Positions 13,995 through 20,252 of a stretch of 20,252 bases of DNA are shown here, in pieces. This DNA comes from a virus. The stretch is from IMG/VR virus record IMGVR_UViG_3300020054_000557, positions 1-20,252 of that record. One strand, 5' to 3'. The translations under genes were made by a program, and so were the position numbers. Under the pieces are notes generated by a model. That model had not been told where the DNA came from. It saw nothing but the letters and a program-made list of their open reading frames with translations, and did no database searches. The first letter of the stretch is position 1. Each line of letters opens with the position of its first letter.

Positions 13995-15950
13995 TTAACG
14001 GGCATCAGAAACTGTCTGAAGTAACAATTCTGGTGAAGCGTTATCCAGCAATAAAGTTAAATGAGTATCTTTAACAACGTATTGACTAAGAATTAAGCTT
14101 TGTAATTCTTCTTCTATTGGTTTTTCCCAAATTCTTATATTAGTTAAATCGGTCTGTGATCCTAAAAGTTTCCATTTTAAATCATTTACTACACCTACGG
14201 GCGTATAAGTCTTTGATTCGTAAAAAATCTTAGATAGTTTTGCTGTAAGGTTAGGATTTATTGAACCTGATGTTTCTGGTGTGTCATAGACATAAAGACT
14301 TAACTGCCTAGAAGTAGCATTAAGATTAATTACAAATGCATACCATTCATCTTTTGCCAATGATTGGGTCAATTTCCACTTATAATACTTGTCGTTTATT
14401 TTCATAATAAACCAATTAGGAGTATAAGTAAGAGATACAAATTGCGTCGGTGGAAGTAAATCATTTTCATAAATCATAAAATTATTACTCGTCTCCTTGT
14501 TAAACTTAGGAGTACCTGAAGTAACATTATCTACATACGATTCATCTAAAGTAATAGAATCTCCATCTATTTTAATTATCTTAGCTATTCCATTATATGA
14601 TTGTGTTCCACTAATAGAAATCCAATCGCCAACATTTAAGGCTTGACCAAAGGTAGGTAATCCACCAGTATTAAATTTAACTTTTCCATTGTCATCTACT
14701 ATAGAAAGAATTAATACATTAGTTCCTATAGGCGATTTATACTGAGGTCTTGCCCAAAACGTAAAGGCCCTGTCTTCTTCCGCTGCCCATCCTTGATTAT
14801 ATCTGTATTCAATGGCTTCTTCTGCAGTTCTCATTGAATCTAATTCATAATGATATTTAGATATGATAGTCCATTCATTATAAACATTTTCTTCTTTAAT
14901 AATTAGCTTCTTATCTAATACCCTTCTTACATAATCATTACATAAACTTCCTATAGTGTTATATTGATTAGGTTTTCTAACGTCTTCAAATTCATCTTCT
15001 CTTTCTACTTTAAATTTATCTAAATCTGAAACTAATGCTTTAGTATCAGCTTCTGCATTCTTACCTGCAAGAGAATCACTAAAACCAACGGCTGTCCTTT
15101 GTTGATATGGTACAAGACTTACTCTCCAATAAGAGCCACTGTAGAGAAAATCATCAGCTTCGGCAATAGCGTCAACTTCATACATTCGATTCATATATTG
15201 TTTAAAGTACAAATAGTCTCTCATTTCTGGTTTCGCACCAGCACCGAAGACTGCTTCAAATGCAGATTTAACAATATGAACTTCAAACTGAACCGGAAAA
15301 TCCATCATCATTGGATTAAACTGAATCTCCCTTGTAGGTAATTCATTATCAGGAATAAGTATCTTTACTTCAGCTTCTTGAATAACATCAAATAATGAAT
15401 ATTCTTTTAAAATAACATCTCTACTTCTTTGGTCAGCTTTAGTCTTAAAATAGTCAACACAGAACCCAAAAAGATTAGAAGTTACTGCTGAAAGCTGATC
15501 ATACATTGCAGATGCTCTACTTAAATCATAAGGATTCCACGATTCACCGCAACAATCCACTACTAGGTTTGGTAACCCAATACATCCTTCAGCACCACAT
15601 TCTATTTGCGGAACTCTACATATTACACCACCATCTGTTACCAGCTCTAATGCAATAGATTCGAATTCCAAAGTGCCATCGCCCACCTGTTCATACCTAT
15701 ATTGAATCCAAAATGGTTTATTTGGATCTAATAATAAAGCTTCCAGATTCGCATTAGTAAGAGTGATATAATCAGAATATGTTACACCGTCTGTACCCCA
15801 CCTAAATTGCTTATTAAAATAAACACCAGTATTTTCGCCTTTGGTAACATCAGTATATCCTAATACCTCAACCACATTTTTATAAGGCTCTTGGAGGCTA
15901 ATTAATATAGCATCCCCGTTGGCATTTGTCGTAGTTCCGTTAACTGCCAT
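13995..15950 (-). CDS. Putative virion structural protein with LamG-like C-terminal domain
   Basis: A 651-aa, beta-rich protein with no membrane segments. Residues 1-110 contain an Ig/FN3-like pattern (FNKQFRWGTDGVTYSDYITL, 45-64, then WIQYRYEQVGDGTL). A cysteine cluster follows (C111, C118, C123, C133, C134). Residues about 140-340 form a central alpha/beta region with ASAMYDQLSAVTSNLFGFCV and later YLYFKQYMNRMYEVDA. Residues about 395-651 look like a concanavalin A/LamG module: AFTFWARPQY, DEWYAFVINLNATSRQLSLY, LTNIRIWEKPIEEEL and a closing HLTLLLDNA. Such modules occur in phage neck, baseplate and adhesion proteins. It lies between a holin-like gene and the packaging block. I cannot equate it with a particular T4 gene; whisker, neck or baseplate roles are all possible. 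Confidence 0.6.
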   Translation of the reverse strand: MAVNGTTTNANGDAILISLQEPYKNVVEVLGYTDVTKGENTGVYFNKQFRWGTDGVTYSDYITLTNANLEALLLDPNKPFWIQYRYEQVGDGTLEFESIALELVTDGGVICRVPQIECGAEGCIGLPNLVVDCCGESWNPYDLSRASAMYDQLSAVTSNLFGFCVDYFKTKADQRSRDVILKEYSLFDVIQEAEVKILIPDNELPTREIQFNPMMMDFPVQFEVHIVKSAFEAVFGAGAKPEMRDYLYFKQYMNRMYEVDAIAEADDFLYSGSYWRVSLVPYQQRTAVGFSDSLAGKNAEADTKALVSDLDKFKVEREDEFEDVRKPNQYNTIGSLCNDYVRRVLDKKLIIKEENVYNEWTIISKYHYELDSMRTAEEAIEYRYNQGWAAEEDRAFTFWARPQYKSPIGTNVLILSIVDDNGKVKFNTGGLPTFGQALNVGDWISISGTQSYNGIAKIIKIDGDSITLDESYVDNVTSGTPKFNKETSNNFMIYENDLLPPTQFVSLTYTPNWFIMKINDKYYKWKLTQSLAKDEWYAFVINLNATSRQLSLYVYDTPETSGSINPNLTAKLSKIFYESKTYTPVGVVNDLKWKLLGSQTDLTNIRIWEKPIEEELQSLILSQYVVKDTHLTLLLDNASPELLLQTVSDAR

Positions 15951-15953
15951 TAA

Positions 15954-16214
15954 TTATGAGTTTATTTGTTGTTCCTTACTTTCACTGGTTTTCTTAGCCC
16001 AGATTTTATCAGCTGAAGCTAATCCTAAACCGCCGATACAAATAGCAGCAACTGCATTTACAATTGATGGTTCTACCGGGTGTTCAGTATAAAGATTAAT
16101 AAATAAAGCTGCACATAAAGAAAGACCTGCAACTATACCAATAAATCTTTTTGATGAAGGTGTACCTTTTTCGTCTCGTAAGAGCCCACTGACCCAATTA
16201 ATTATCTTTTTCAT
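15954..16214 (-). CDS. Holin-like small membrane protein (86 aa)
   Basis: Begins at ATG 16214-16212. An upstream in-frame TTG at 16220 would add two residues but is a weaker choice. The protein has a short amphipathic basic N-terminus, a first hydrophobic segment (about 24-42, FIGIVAGLSLCAALFINLY), a short polar loop, a second hydrophobic segment (about 50-67, SIVNAVAAICIGGLGLASAD), then a charged K/E/Q tail. Size and topology match class II holins and the small membrane proteins commonly annotated as holins in Bacteroidota phages. No endolysin gene is visible in the window, so the lysis role is unproven. It has a late-type box 17 nt upstream, and the next gene starts 3 nt after its stop. Confidence 0.55.
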   Translation of the reverse strand: MKKIINWVSGLLRDEKGTPSSKRFIGIVAGLSLCAALFINLYTEHPVEPSIVNAVAAICIGGLGLASADKIWAKKTSESKEQQINS

Positions 16215-16231
16215 ATACAAACATTATTTGT

Positions 16232-16241
16232 TTATATATTC
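16232..16241 (-). promoter_or_regulatory. Putative late promoter box GAATATATAA before the holin-like gene
   Basis: Third exact copy of the 10-mer, 17 nt before the ATG at 16214. It abuts the last base of the methyltransferase gene. Confidence 0.45.
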
Positions 16242-16762
16242 TACATCTCTGAACTTCCGCCAATATTCCAAGCAATGATCTTACCGTTAGGCTTTAAAAT
16301 AGATTTAAGCTGGTCCCATGGTACAAATAAATTTTCATTTCCGCCAGAAGGATCCCAGTAAACTATATCGAATTTTTCGTTTTCAAATATACTTTCATAA
16401 TTAAAATTAAACGCATCTCCAATGATAACTCTAATATCATCAATGTTTTTGGTTTCAAGATTAATCACTTCTTGGTTTTTTTCAATGACTGTTAAGCGTG
16501 CATTCCTTTTTCTAATCATTTCATTAATAAATCCTATGCCATACCCAATTGATAAAACATTACATTCATTAAAGATAGAGTCAAAAAAAAGTTTATTGGT
16601 TGAATGTTCAACTTCAGTATTAGACATTAACAGCTCTTTAGTATCAGTATCCCATAAAACCTCATATTCATTTCCTATTGCTGAATTACTAAAATATTGA
16701 TTCCAAGAAACAGAAGGCAATTCAGAAATTCCATTAAATGTATAAGATTCTCTTTTTAACAT
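16241..16762 (-). CDS. Class I SAM-dependent methyltransferase
   Basis: A 173-aa Rossmann-fold protein. Motif I is NVLSIGYGIGFINEMI (about 68-83), whose glycine-rich loop binds AdoMet; E94 in TVIEKN ends strand 2 and would bind the ribose. VIIGDAFNF (112-120, D116) is motif III-like, and FDIVYWDPSGG (131-141) is motif IV. The spacing recalls the spermidine synthase-like branch, but the length is shorter and polyamine-site residues are not evident. The substrate is unknown: protein, DNA precursor or small molecule. The start overlaps the stop of the 222-aa gene (TAATG), so the two are coupled. The N-terminal 60 residues (SWNQYFSNSAIGNEYEVLWD) could help bind substrate. Confidence 0.75.
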   Translation of the reverse strand: MLKRESYTFNGISELPSVSWNQYFSNSAIGNEYEVLWDTDTKELLMSNTEVEHSTNKLFFDSIFNECNVLSIGYGIGFINEMIRKRNARLTVIEKNQEVINLETKNIDDIRVIIGDAFNFNYESIFENEKFDIVYWDPSGGNENLFVPWDQLKSILKPNGKIIAWNIGGSSEM

Positions 16763-17430
16763 TAGAACGGGGTATAATCAGTTTTTACAATCAATGTAGG
16801 ATCATCTTCCTCCAACTTAGGGTCAATATGATCCACTATGTTAAACATATCTATTTTACCATCAATCTCCATTGAAGCTAAAATGTCTATTATGGCAGTT
16901 GCCTTCATGTAGAAATAAGGCTTTCTCTCAAGATACTTATTTTTAAGAATTTTAAACTCGATAAGAGTTTTGTTAAATTTATCTAATTCTTCCCTAGAAA
17001 AAATCTGTGTTAAATCAAAAATTCCTTCAACTATTTTAAAATGAAAACTATGAATCGGTAAACCATTTTCATTCTTAATAAGTCGCGTATATTTTTTATC
17101 GTTATTAACAGTAAATGTTAAAAACTGAATGTTTTCTAACTTTCTAAAAATTGACCATAAAAAATAAATTGAATTAGGCTTTATTGAAGGATCAGGAATT
17201 AAACCTAAATCTTGTACCTTTTCAATTTCATTTCTAATTCTTTTAGAGGTTTTAATTGCATTAATAAACGAAGATACCTTTACTGTATATTCACCATCTA
17301 CTTTAGATAGGTTTTTGCATTCTTTTTTAACTCTACTTATTATGATGCTATCAAAATAGTCATACTTAAATAGGACAAAAGAAATATGTGTAGGTATTCC
17401 TAATTCGAAGGTATTATCTATTAGCATCAT
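16762..17430 (-). CDS. Hypothetical phage protein (222 aa)
   Basis: A lysine-, isoleucine- and asparagine-rich soluble protein of mixed alpha/beta character with no cysteine cluster, TM segment or recognised catalytic motif. Notable stretches are THISFVLFKYDYFDSIII near the N-terminus, FLWSIFRKLENIQFLTFTVN at about 89-108, and a K/F/Y-rich helical region in the second half. Two adjacent ATG codons occur at the start (17430 and 17427). It overlaps the upstream gp62-like ORF by 17 nt and the methyltransferase by one base, so it is embedded in a translationally coupled chain. The overlap with the clamp-loader-like ORF might hint at a replication role, but nothing in the sequence proves it. Confidence 0.6.
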   Translation of the reverse strand: MMLIDNTFELGIPTHISFVLFKYDYFDSIIISRVKKECKNLSKVDGEYTVKVSSFINAIKTSKRIRNEIEKVQDLGLIPDPSIKPNSIYFLWSIFRKLENIQFLTFTVNNDKKYTRLIKNENGLPIHSFHFKIVEGIFDLTQIFSREELDKFNKTLIEFKILKNKYLERKPYFYMKATAIIDILASMEIDGKIDMFNIVDHIDPKLEEDDPTLIVKTDYTPF

Positions 17431-17833
17431 TTCCCATCTGTTTTTCTAATATATCTATCGAGGATTGAATTAGTGATGGATTGTATTTTAATGCTTCTCT
17501 ATATTCTCTTTCCCCAATCTCATTAAGTTTCATGTAAAATTCTAATGCCTTTGGATTAGGAGCCCATTCCTTTTCCTTTTGCTTTTGTGTCTTTTTTACT
17601 TTTGTGTAAATAAAACCAGGTACTCTATTAAATTTAGATGATACTAAGCGCCATGCCTCGGCTTGGCCAACGGGGTCTATTTTAAGAGAGTTAAATAAGT
17701 TAGCTTGGATTGGGAACTTAATACTCATAAATCTATTAGTCATAAATGAATTTTTAGATTTATCATAATTAGATAACTTATCCCAGTGTTGATCTTTACC
17801 AAACAAAACCTTTATGTAATCAAATAATTTCAT
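17414..17833 (-). CDS. Possible clamp-loader small subunit (T4 gp62-like), tentative
   Basis: A 139-aa basic protein. Residues about 27-60 (KNSFMTNRFMSIKFPIQANL, then FNSLKID) resemble the 'N-F-x-x-NR-x-LS' segment near the N-terminus of gp62 clamp-loader proteins of T4-like cyanophages. Residues about 88-125 (KEWAPNPKALEFYMKLNEIG, then REYREALKYNPSLI) follow the gp62 pattern of a lysine/tryptophan stretch, tyrosine helix and 'A-x-x-A-L-x-x-L' end. gp62 partners gp44 to load the sliding clamp onto DNA. The protein is shorter than T4 gp62 (187 aa), and no gp44-like ATPase is visible in the window. The match comes from remembered pattern, so the call is tentative. The gene is well supported: ATG, a 40-nt leader with a TATAAATA box, and an overlap with the next ORF. 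Confidence 0.4.
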   Translation of the reverse strand: MKLFDYIKVLFGKDQHWDKLSNYDKSKNSFMTNRFMSIKFPIQANLFNSLKIDPVGQAEAWRLVSSKFNRVPGFIYTKVKKTQKQKEKEWAPNPKALEFYMKLNEIGEREYREALKYNPSLIQSSIDILEKQMGNDANR

Positions 17834-17845
17834 TAACCTATTTTA

Positions 17846-17853
17846 TATTTATA
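17846..17853 (-). promoter_or_regulatory. TATAAATA box before the 139-aa gene
   Basis: Coding-strand TATAAATA, identical to the T4 late promoter core, sits 12 nt before the ATG at 17833, in the 40-nt gap after the glycosyltransferase gene. In such AT-rich DNA an 8-mer match may be chance. Confidence 0.3.
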
Positions 17854-17873
17854 TGAATAACTTTGCAGTTTGT

Positions 17874-18803
17874 TTATGATTCATCCAATCTTTCCCAAGT
17901 ACGAGACGAGACTTTTTTACTAGGGTCTTCCATCATTTCTTTCATTTTACTAACTTGGTATTTATGACCATCATCCCAAATATCTGGAGATTTTTCCAAA
18001 GCATCAATCTTACCTTTAACCAACCACGGTGGTACTCTTTGACCCCAAGACCACTCACCAACATGTTCAACTAAATTTTTCTTATCTTCACTATAAAAAG
18101 AAATTGCCCAATGATTTTTTTCTGACTTATCATTAATAATATTATTGTATGCATTCATTACGTACCATATACCGCCCTCGCAAAATACGTGCTCTTTTAT
18201 GTAATCTGAATGAACAGCAAGTTCCACTAGTTCAGGAATGGCATCTTCTTTCCACATTTTAATTGCATCTAAAAATTCTTTGGCTCTGGTTAATGAAAAT
18301 GATGTATCAAATGTACAATCATTAAAATGATTTTTAGATATGATGTGATAATTATTCCACTTTGTTAAAGGTAACTCACTAATTTTACGATCAGACTGCT
18401 TCGAATACCATTCAGCTTGATAAGCTAAAACTACCTGTAAACACCATTTATTTTCATCTAAGTAATTTATTAGATCATCTATCTTAATGTAATTATTTAT
18501 GATTAGATCATCTTCTTGGTGCCAAATAAAATCATAATCTTTTTCTAAATTAGATAAGATATCGATTGACTCTTCCCACGTATTAGTTAATCCTTTATTT
18601 TCTTCATGAAGTCTTATGTAATTATAACCATGAGATTCTGCTAAGAACCTCATAGTCTCATCATTTCTATCAGTTGGCATATCATCAATAAATATACCAT
18701 CTACTTCATGGTCTCCCCAATCTATAAATTCATCTGATGTTTGTAATGTAGGTATCAGATATTCTAACCTGTTGGTTGACCATAATATTTTGCAAATTTT
18801 CAT
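17874..18803 (-). CDS. GT-A fold glycosyltransferase (family 2-like)
   Basis: A 309-aa protein with features of nucleotide-sugar transferases. The N-terminal strand KICKILWSTNRLEYLIPTL (2-20) is followed by the donor-binding GIFIDDMPTDRND (36-48). Then come ENKGLTNTWEESI and FIWHQEDDLIIN (92-103), whose EDD (97-99) is a DXD-like metal-binding site. The remainder is acidic and W/Y-rich with no membrane segment, so it would act in the cytoplasm. It begins 3 nt after the RNase H stop. The acceptor is unknown: modified phage DNA, a virion protein or a host glycan are all possible. It is not the GT-B type of the T4 DNA glucosyltransferases, judging by the visible motifs. Confidence 0.75.
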   Translation of the reverse strand: MKICKILWSTNRLEYLIPTLQTSDEFIDWGDHEVDGIFIDDMPTDRNDETMRFLAESHGYNYIRLHEENKGLTNTWEESIDILSNLEKDYDFIWHQEDDLIINNYIKIDDLINYLDENKWCLQVVLAYQAEWYSKQSDRKISELPLTKWNNYHIISKNHFNDCTFDTSFSLTRAKEFLDAIKMWKEDAIPELVELAVHSDYIKEHVFCEGGIWYVMNAYNNIINDKSEKNHWAISFYSEDKKNLVEHVGEWSWGQRVPPWLVKGKIDALEKSPDIWDDGHKYQVSKMKEMMEDPSKKVSSRTWERLDES

Positions 18804-18806
18804 ATT

Positions 18807-20033
18807 CTAAAACATTTTATTTTGTGATTTATTTCCTTTGATAAAAGACATATCATTATTATCATCGGAATCGTCATCTTTAAAGAATGACGCCTTAAAA
18901 GAATTATCAATCTCTTTGGCATATTCAGTTCCTTCCAATAAAGATTTCATAGTTGAAATGGACTTTAACTGTAATCCTTTAAGATTTAATTTTGATTCAA
19001 CAGATTTAAACATTTCATCAAGAATACCCTCTGGGATTGATTCCGCGGCAAGAACCATAAGGTTTACATTAGACTTAATATTAGAAATGATTTGCTCTCG
19101 GCTCATATGCTTGGCATTCATAACTCGCACAGTCATATTTGCCAGGTCAGTAACATACTCATCATTATAAAGATACATATGAGAAAGATGGCCATGCTTT
19201 TCCTTAAACTCTGCAATAATAGCAGTTGCCTTTTTCTCACTGATACCGTATCTGCGATTTTTAGAAGTATAGTAATATGCAGGAGGTACATTATCACCAG
19301 CATCACCAGTAAGAACTTTACGGAAGCGGAAGTCTTCAGGATCAACTTCTATAATAGATACCTTTTTCTTACGGACCAATTCTTTAAGTAATTTCTTAGC
19401 TTGATTTTCTGGTGAGACTGACGTTTTGAGTACATCAAATACATTATCAGAAGATTCTTCAGTATTTTCAGTATTCATCCACTCAGAAAAACCTTGATAA
19501 GTATACAGCTTCTTATGAGCAGGTGAAAACAGAATAGTATGAGTGTTATTGTTTTTACTCTTATCAACTAATTGGACAAGGTCTCTATCACCAGTAAACA
19601 TAATTACTGATTTATCATTTGCAAGAGATTCAGTATTCCATGCATACATAAGATCATCACCTTCAGCGCCATCAATTTTAGAAATAATAACACCCTGTTT
19701 AGATAAGATAGAAATAAAATCAGATGTAGCCTTTGAGAAATTATCCCAGTTAATGTTACTGTCTTGTTTACGATTACCCTTATAATCGGCTTCTGGGTAA
19801 AAGTCCTTTCTCCATGATCTTGAATCTACAGTCCACACAATTTTATCAATAAGACCTTCAAAAAGCCTAACTTGATATGCAAAATCTGTTGCGAGCTTTT
19901 TTACAAAAGACTGAACGTCTTCATCAGTTCCTAGTAAACCTGCCTTTTTGGATCTACTTGGAATTACATAGAGGGTTCTAAATAAAAAATAATTGCCATC
20001 TATAACAAAAGTATGTCTACCTGTTTTTTTCAT
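18807..20033 (-). CDS. rnh: T4 RNase H/FEN-like 5'-3' exonuclease
   Basis: A flap/5' nuclease that removes RNA primers and adjacent DNA from lagging-strand fragments. It is 408 aa, against 305 for T4 RNase H. Metal-ligand carboxylates are in the expected order: D12 in VIDGNYFLFR, D70 in WTVDSRSWR, E124, D126 and D127 in GAEGDDLMYAW, D149 and D151 in FTGDRDLVQLV, D244 and D247 in LTGDAGDNVPP. The helical-arch residues YKGNRK (84-89) are present. GDNVPP leads into the helix-hairpin-helix/H3TH segment, with an added YYYTSKNRRYGIS before KKATAII. The C-terminal third is helical and ends in an acidic D-rich stretch (DDDSDDNNDM), a possible site for binding an SSB or other partner. A conserved TAACCTGTTA element lies 23 nt upstream. 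Confidence 0.92.
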   Translation of the reverse strand: MKKTGRHTFVIDGNYFLFRTLYVIPSRSKKAGLLGTDEDVQSFVKKLATDFAYQVRLFEGLIDKIVWTVDSRSWRKDFYPEADYKGNRKQDSNINWDNFSKATSDFISILSKQGVIISKIDGAEGDDLMYAWNTESLANDKSVIMFTGDRDLVQLVDKSKNNNTHTILFSPAHKKLYTYQGFSEWMNTENTEESSDNVFDVLKTSVSPENQAKKLLKELVRKKKVSIIEVDPEDFRFRKVLTGDAGDNVPPAYYYTSKNRRYGISEKKATAIIAEFKEKHGHLSHMYLYNDEYVTDLANMTVRVMNAKHMSREQIISNIKSNVNLMVLAAESIPEGILDEMFKSVESKLNLKGLQLKSISTMKSLLEGTEYAKEIDNSFKASFFKDDDSDDNNDMSFIKGNKSQNKMF

Positions 20034-20056
20034 ATAGTGTGTATTTTATTTAAATA

Positions 20057-20066
20057 TAACAGGTTA
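20057..20066 (-). promoter_or_regulatory. Shared element TAACCTGTTA upstream of the RNase H gene
   Basis: Same 10-mer as before the DnaQ-like gene, followed directly by TATTTAAATAAAAT and 23 nt before the ATG. It overlaps the stop codon of the 54-aa ORF. Possibly a non-late promoter or operator shared by replication genes. Confidence 0.35.
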
Positions 20067-20228
20067 TGGTTTAGATTGAAAGTTATCATCCATAAATTTA
20101 TTTTCTAATTCAATAATGTTCAAATTAGGATACTCTGTCTTTAACCATTTAAACCTTCTAACTGCATCTCCTAACGTATAATTATTAGGATATTCTTTAA
20201 TAAGTAATTCTAAAAATTCTGGTGTCAT
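20064..20228 (-). CDS. Small hypothetical protein (54 aa)
   Basis: An open frame from ATG at 20228-20226 to TAA at 20066-20064, with an in-frame TAA just upstream that fixes this as the first ATG. The product begins MTPEFLELLIKEYPNNYTLG and contains DAVRRFKWLKTEYPNLNIIE, followed by LENKFMDD. It is a highly charged, helical composition with natural-looking codons and no low-complexity run. It is upstream of, and co-oriented with, the RNase H gene with a 30-nt gap, so co-transcription is plausible. No family is recognised; the short length keeps confidence moderate. Confidence 0.55.
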   Translation of the reverse strand: MTPEFLELLIKEYPNNYTLGDAVRRFKWLKTEYPNLNIIELENKFMDDNFQSKP

Positions 20229-20252
20229 GCTCCATTAACTATTGTTTGTAAT

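Noticed and set aside
15954-16220. TTG start at 16220 for the holin-like gene
   Set aside because: An ATG lies only two codons downstream at 16214, and from there the spacing to the GAATATATAA box (17 nt) matches the other late genes.
19133-19345. 70-aa minus-strand ORF inside the RNase H gene
   Set aside because: It lies in another frame of the intact nuclease gene over the conserved GDAGDN region and has a hydrophobic, L/I/M-rich composition typical of an out-of-frame reading.
1-20252. tRNA, rRNA, insertion sequence or integrase/attachment site
   Set aside because: I saw no cloverleaf-like segment, no transposase or integrase motifs, and no terminal inverted repeats with target duplications. 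All gaps between genes are under 100 nt.

Overview
The window is a stretch of a tailed, contractile (myovirus-type) phage genome related to the T4 superfamily. Every gene I can support is on the minus strand, so transcription runs from about 20.2 kb down to 1. The DNA is AT-rich. The starts I inspected (sheath, tube, tape measure, RNase H, methyltransferase, holin-like gene) are preceded by A/T-rich leaders with no clear Shine-Dalgarno sequence. That pattern is typical of Bacteroidota hosts, so a phage of a Flavobacteria/Bacteroidetes-like host is my best inference. The host cannot be proven from this window.

Layout in transcription order. (1) 20.2-16.2 kb: a 54-codon ORF, a T4 RNase H/FEN-type 5'-3' exonuclease, a GT-A glycosyltransferase, a short protein resembling the gp62 small clamp-loader subunit, an unknown 222-aa protein, and a SAM-dependent methyltransferase. 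(2) 16.2-14.0 kb: a two-TM holin-like protein and a 651-aa virion-type protein with a LamG-like C-terminus. (3) 13.96-7.44 kb: the T4-like late block TerS, GroES-like co-chaperonin, TerL, tail sheath, tail tube. It closes with a strong intrinsic terminator. (4) 7.34-2.30 kb: a GIY-YIG/ribbon-helix-helix ORF, a gp26/gp51-family baseplate protein with an overlapping downstream frame, and a 1101-aa tape-measure-like protein. (5) 2.2-0 kb: a DnaQ-type exonuclease and a run of small unknown genes, interrupted by a second intrinsic terminator and truncated at the left edge.

The order TerS-TerL-sheath-tube matches T4 genes 16-17-18-19. Here a chaperonin cofactor gene sits inside the terminase pair, and the tube is followed by hub/tape-measure genes rather than the portal gene. 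The most interesting candidate is at the end of the gp26-like gene. It terminates at CTT-CTT-TAA-G, and a +1 slip there would enter an 84-codon open frame that has no good start of its own and ends just before the tape-measure gene. This parallels the gpG/gpGT tail-chaperone arrangement of other phages.

Possible regulatory signals: an identical box GAATATATAA lies 16-17 nt before three late genes, with a variant before the sheath gene; it may be a T4-like late promoter. A different shared 10-mer, TAACCTGTTA on the coding strand, lies upstream of both nuclease genes. I saw no tRNA, rRNA, CRISPR array or insertion sequence.
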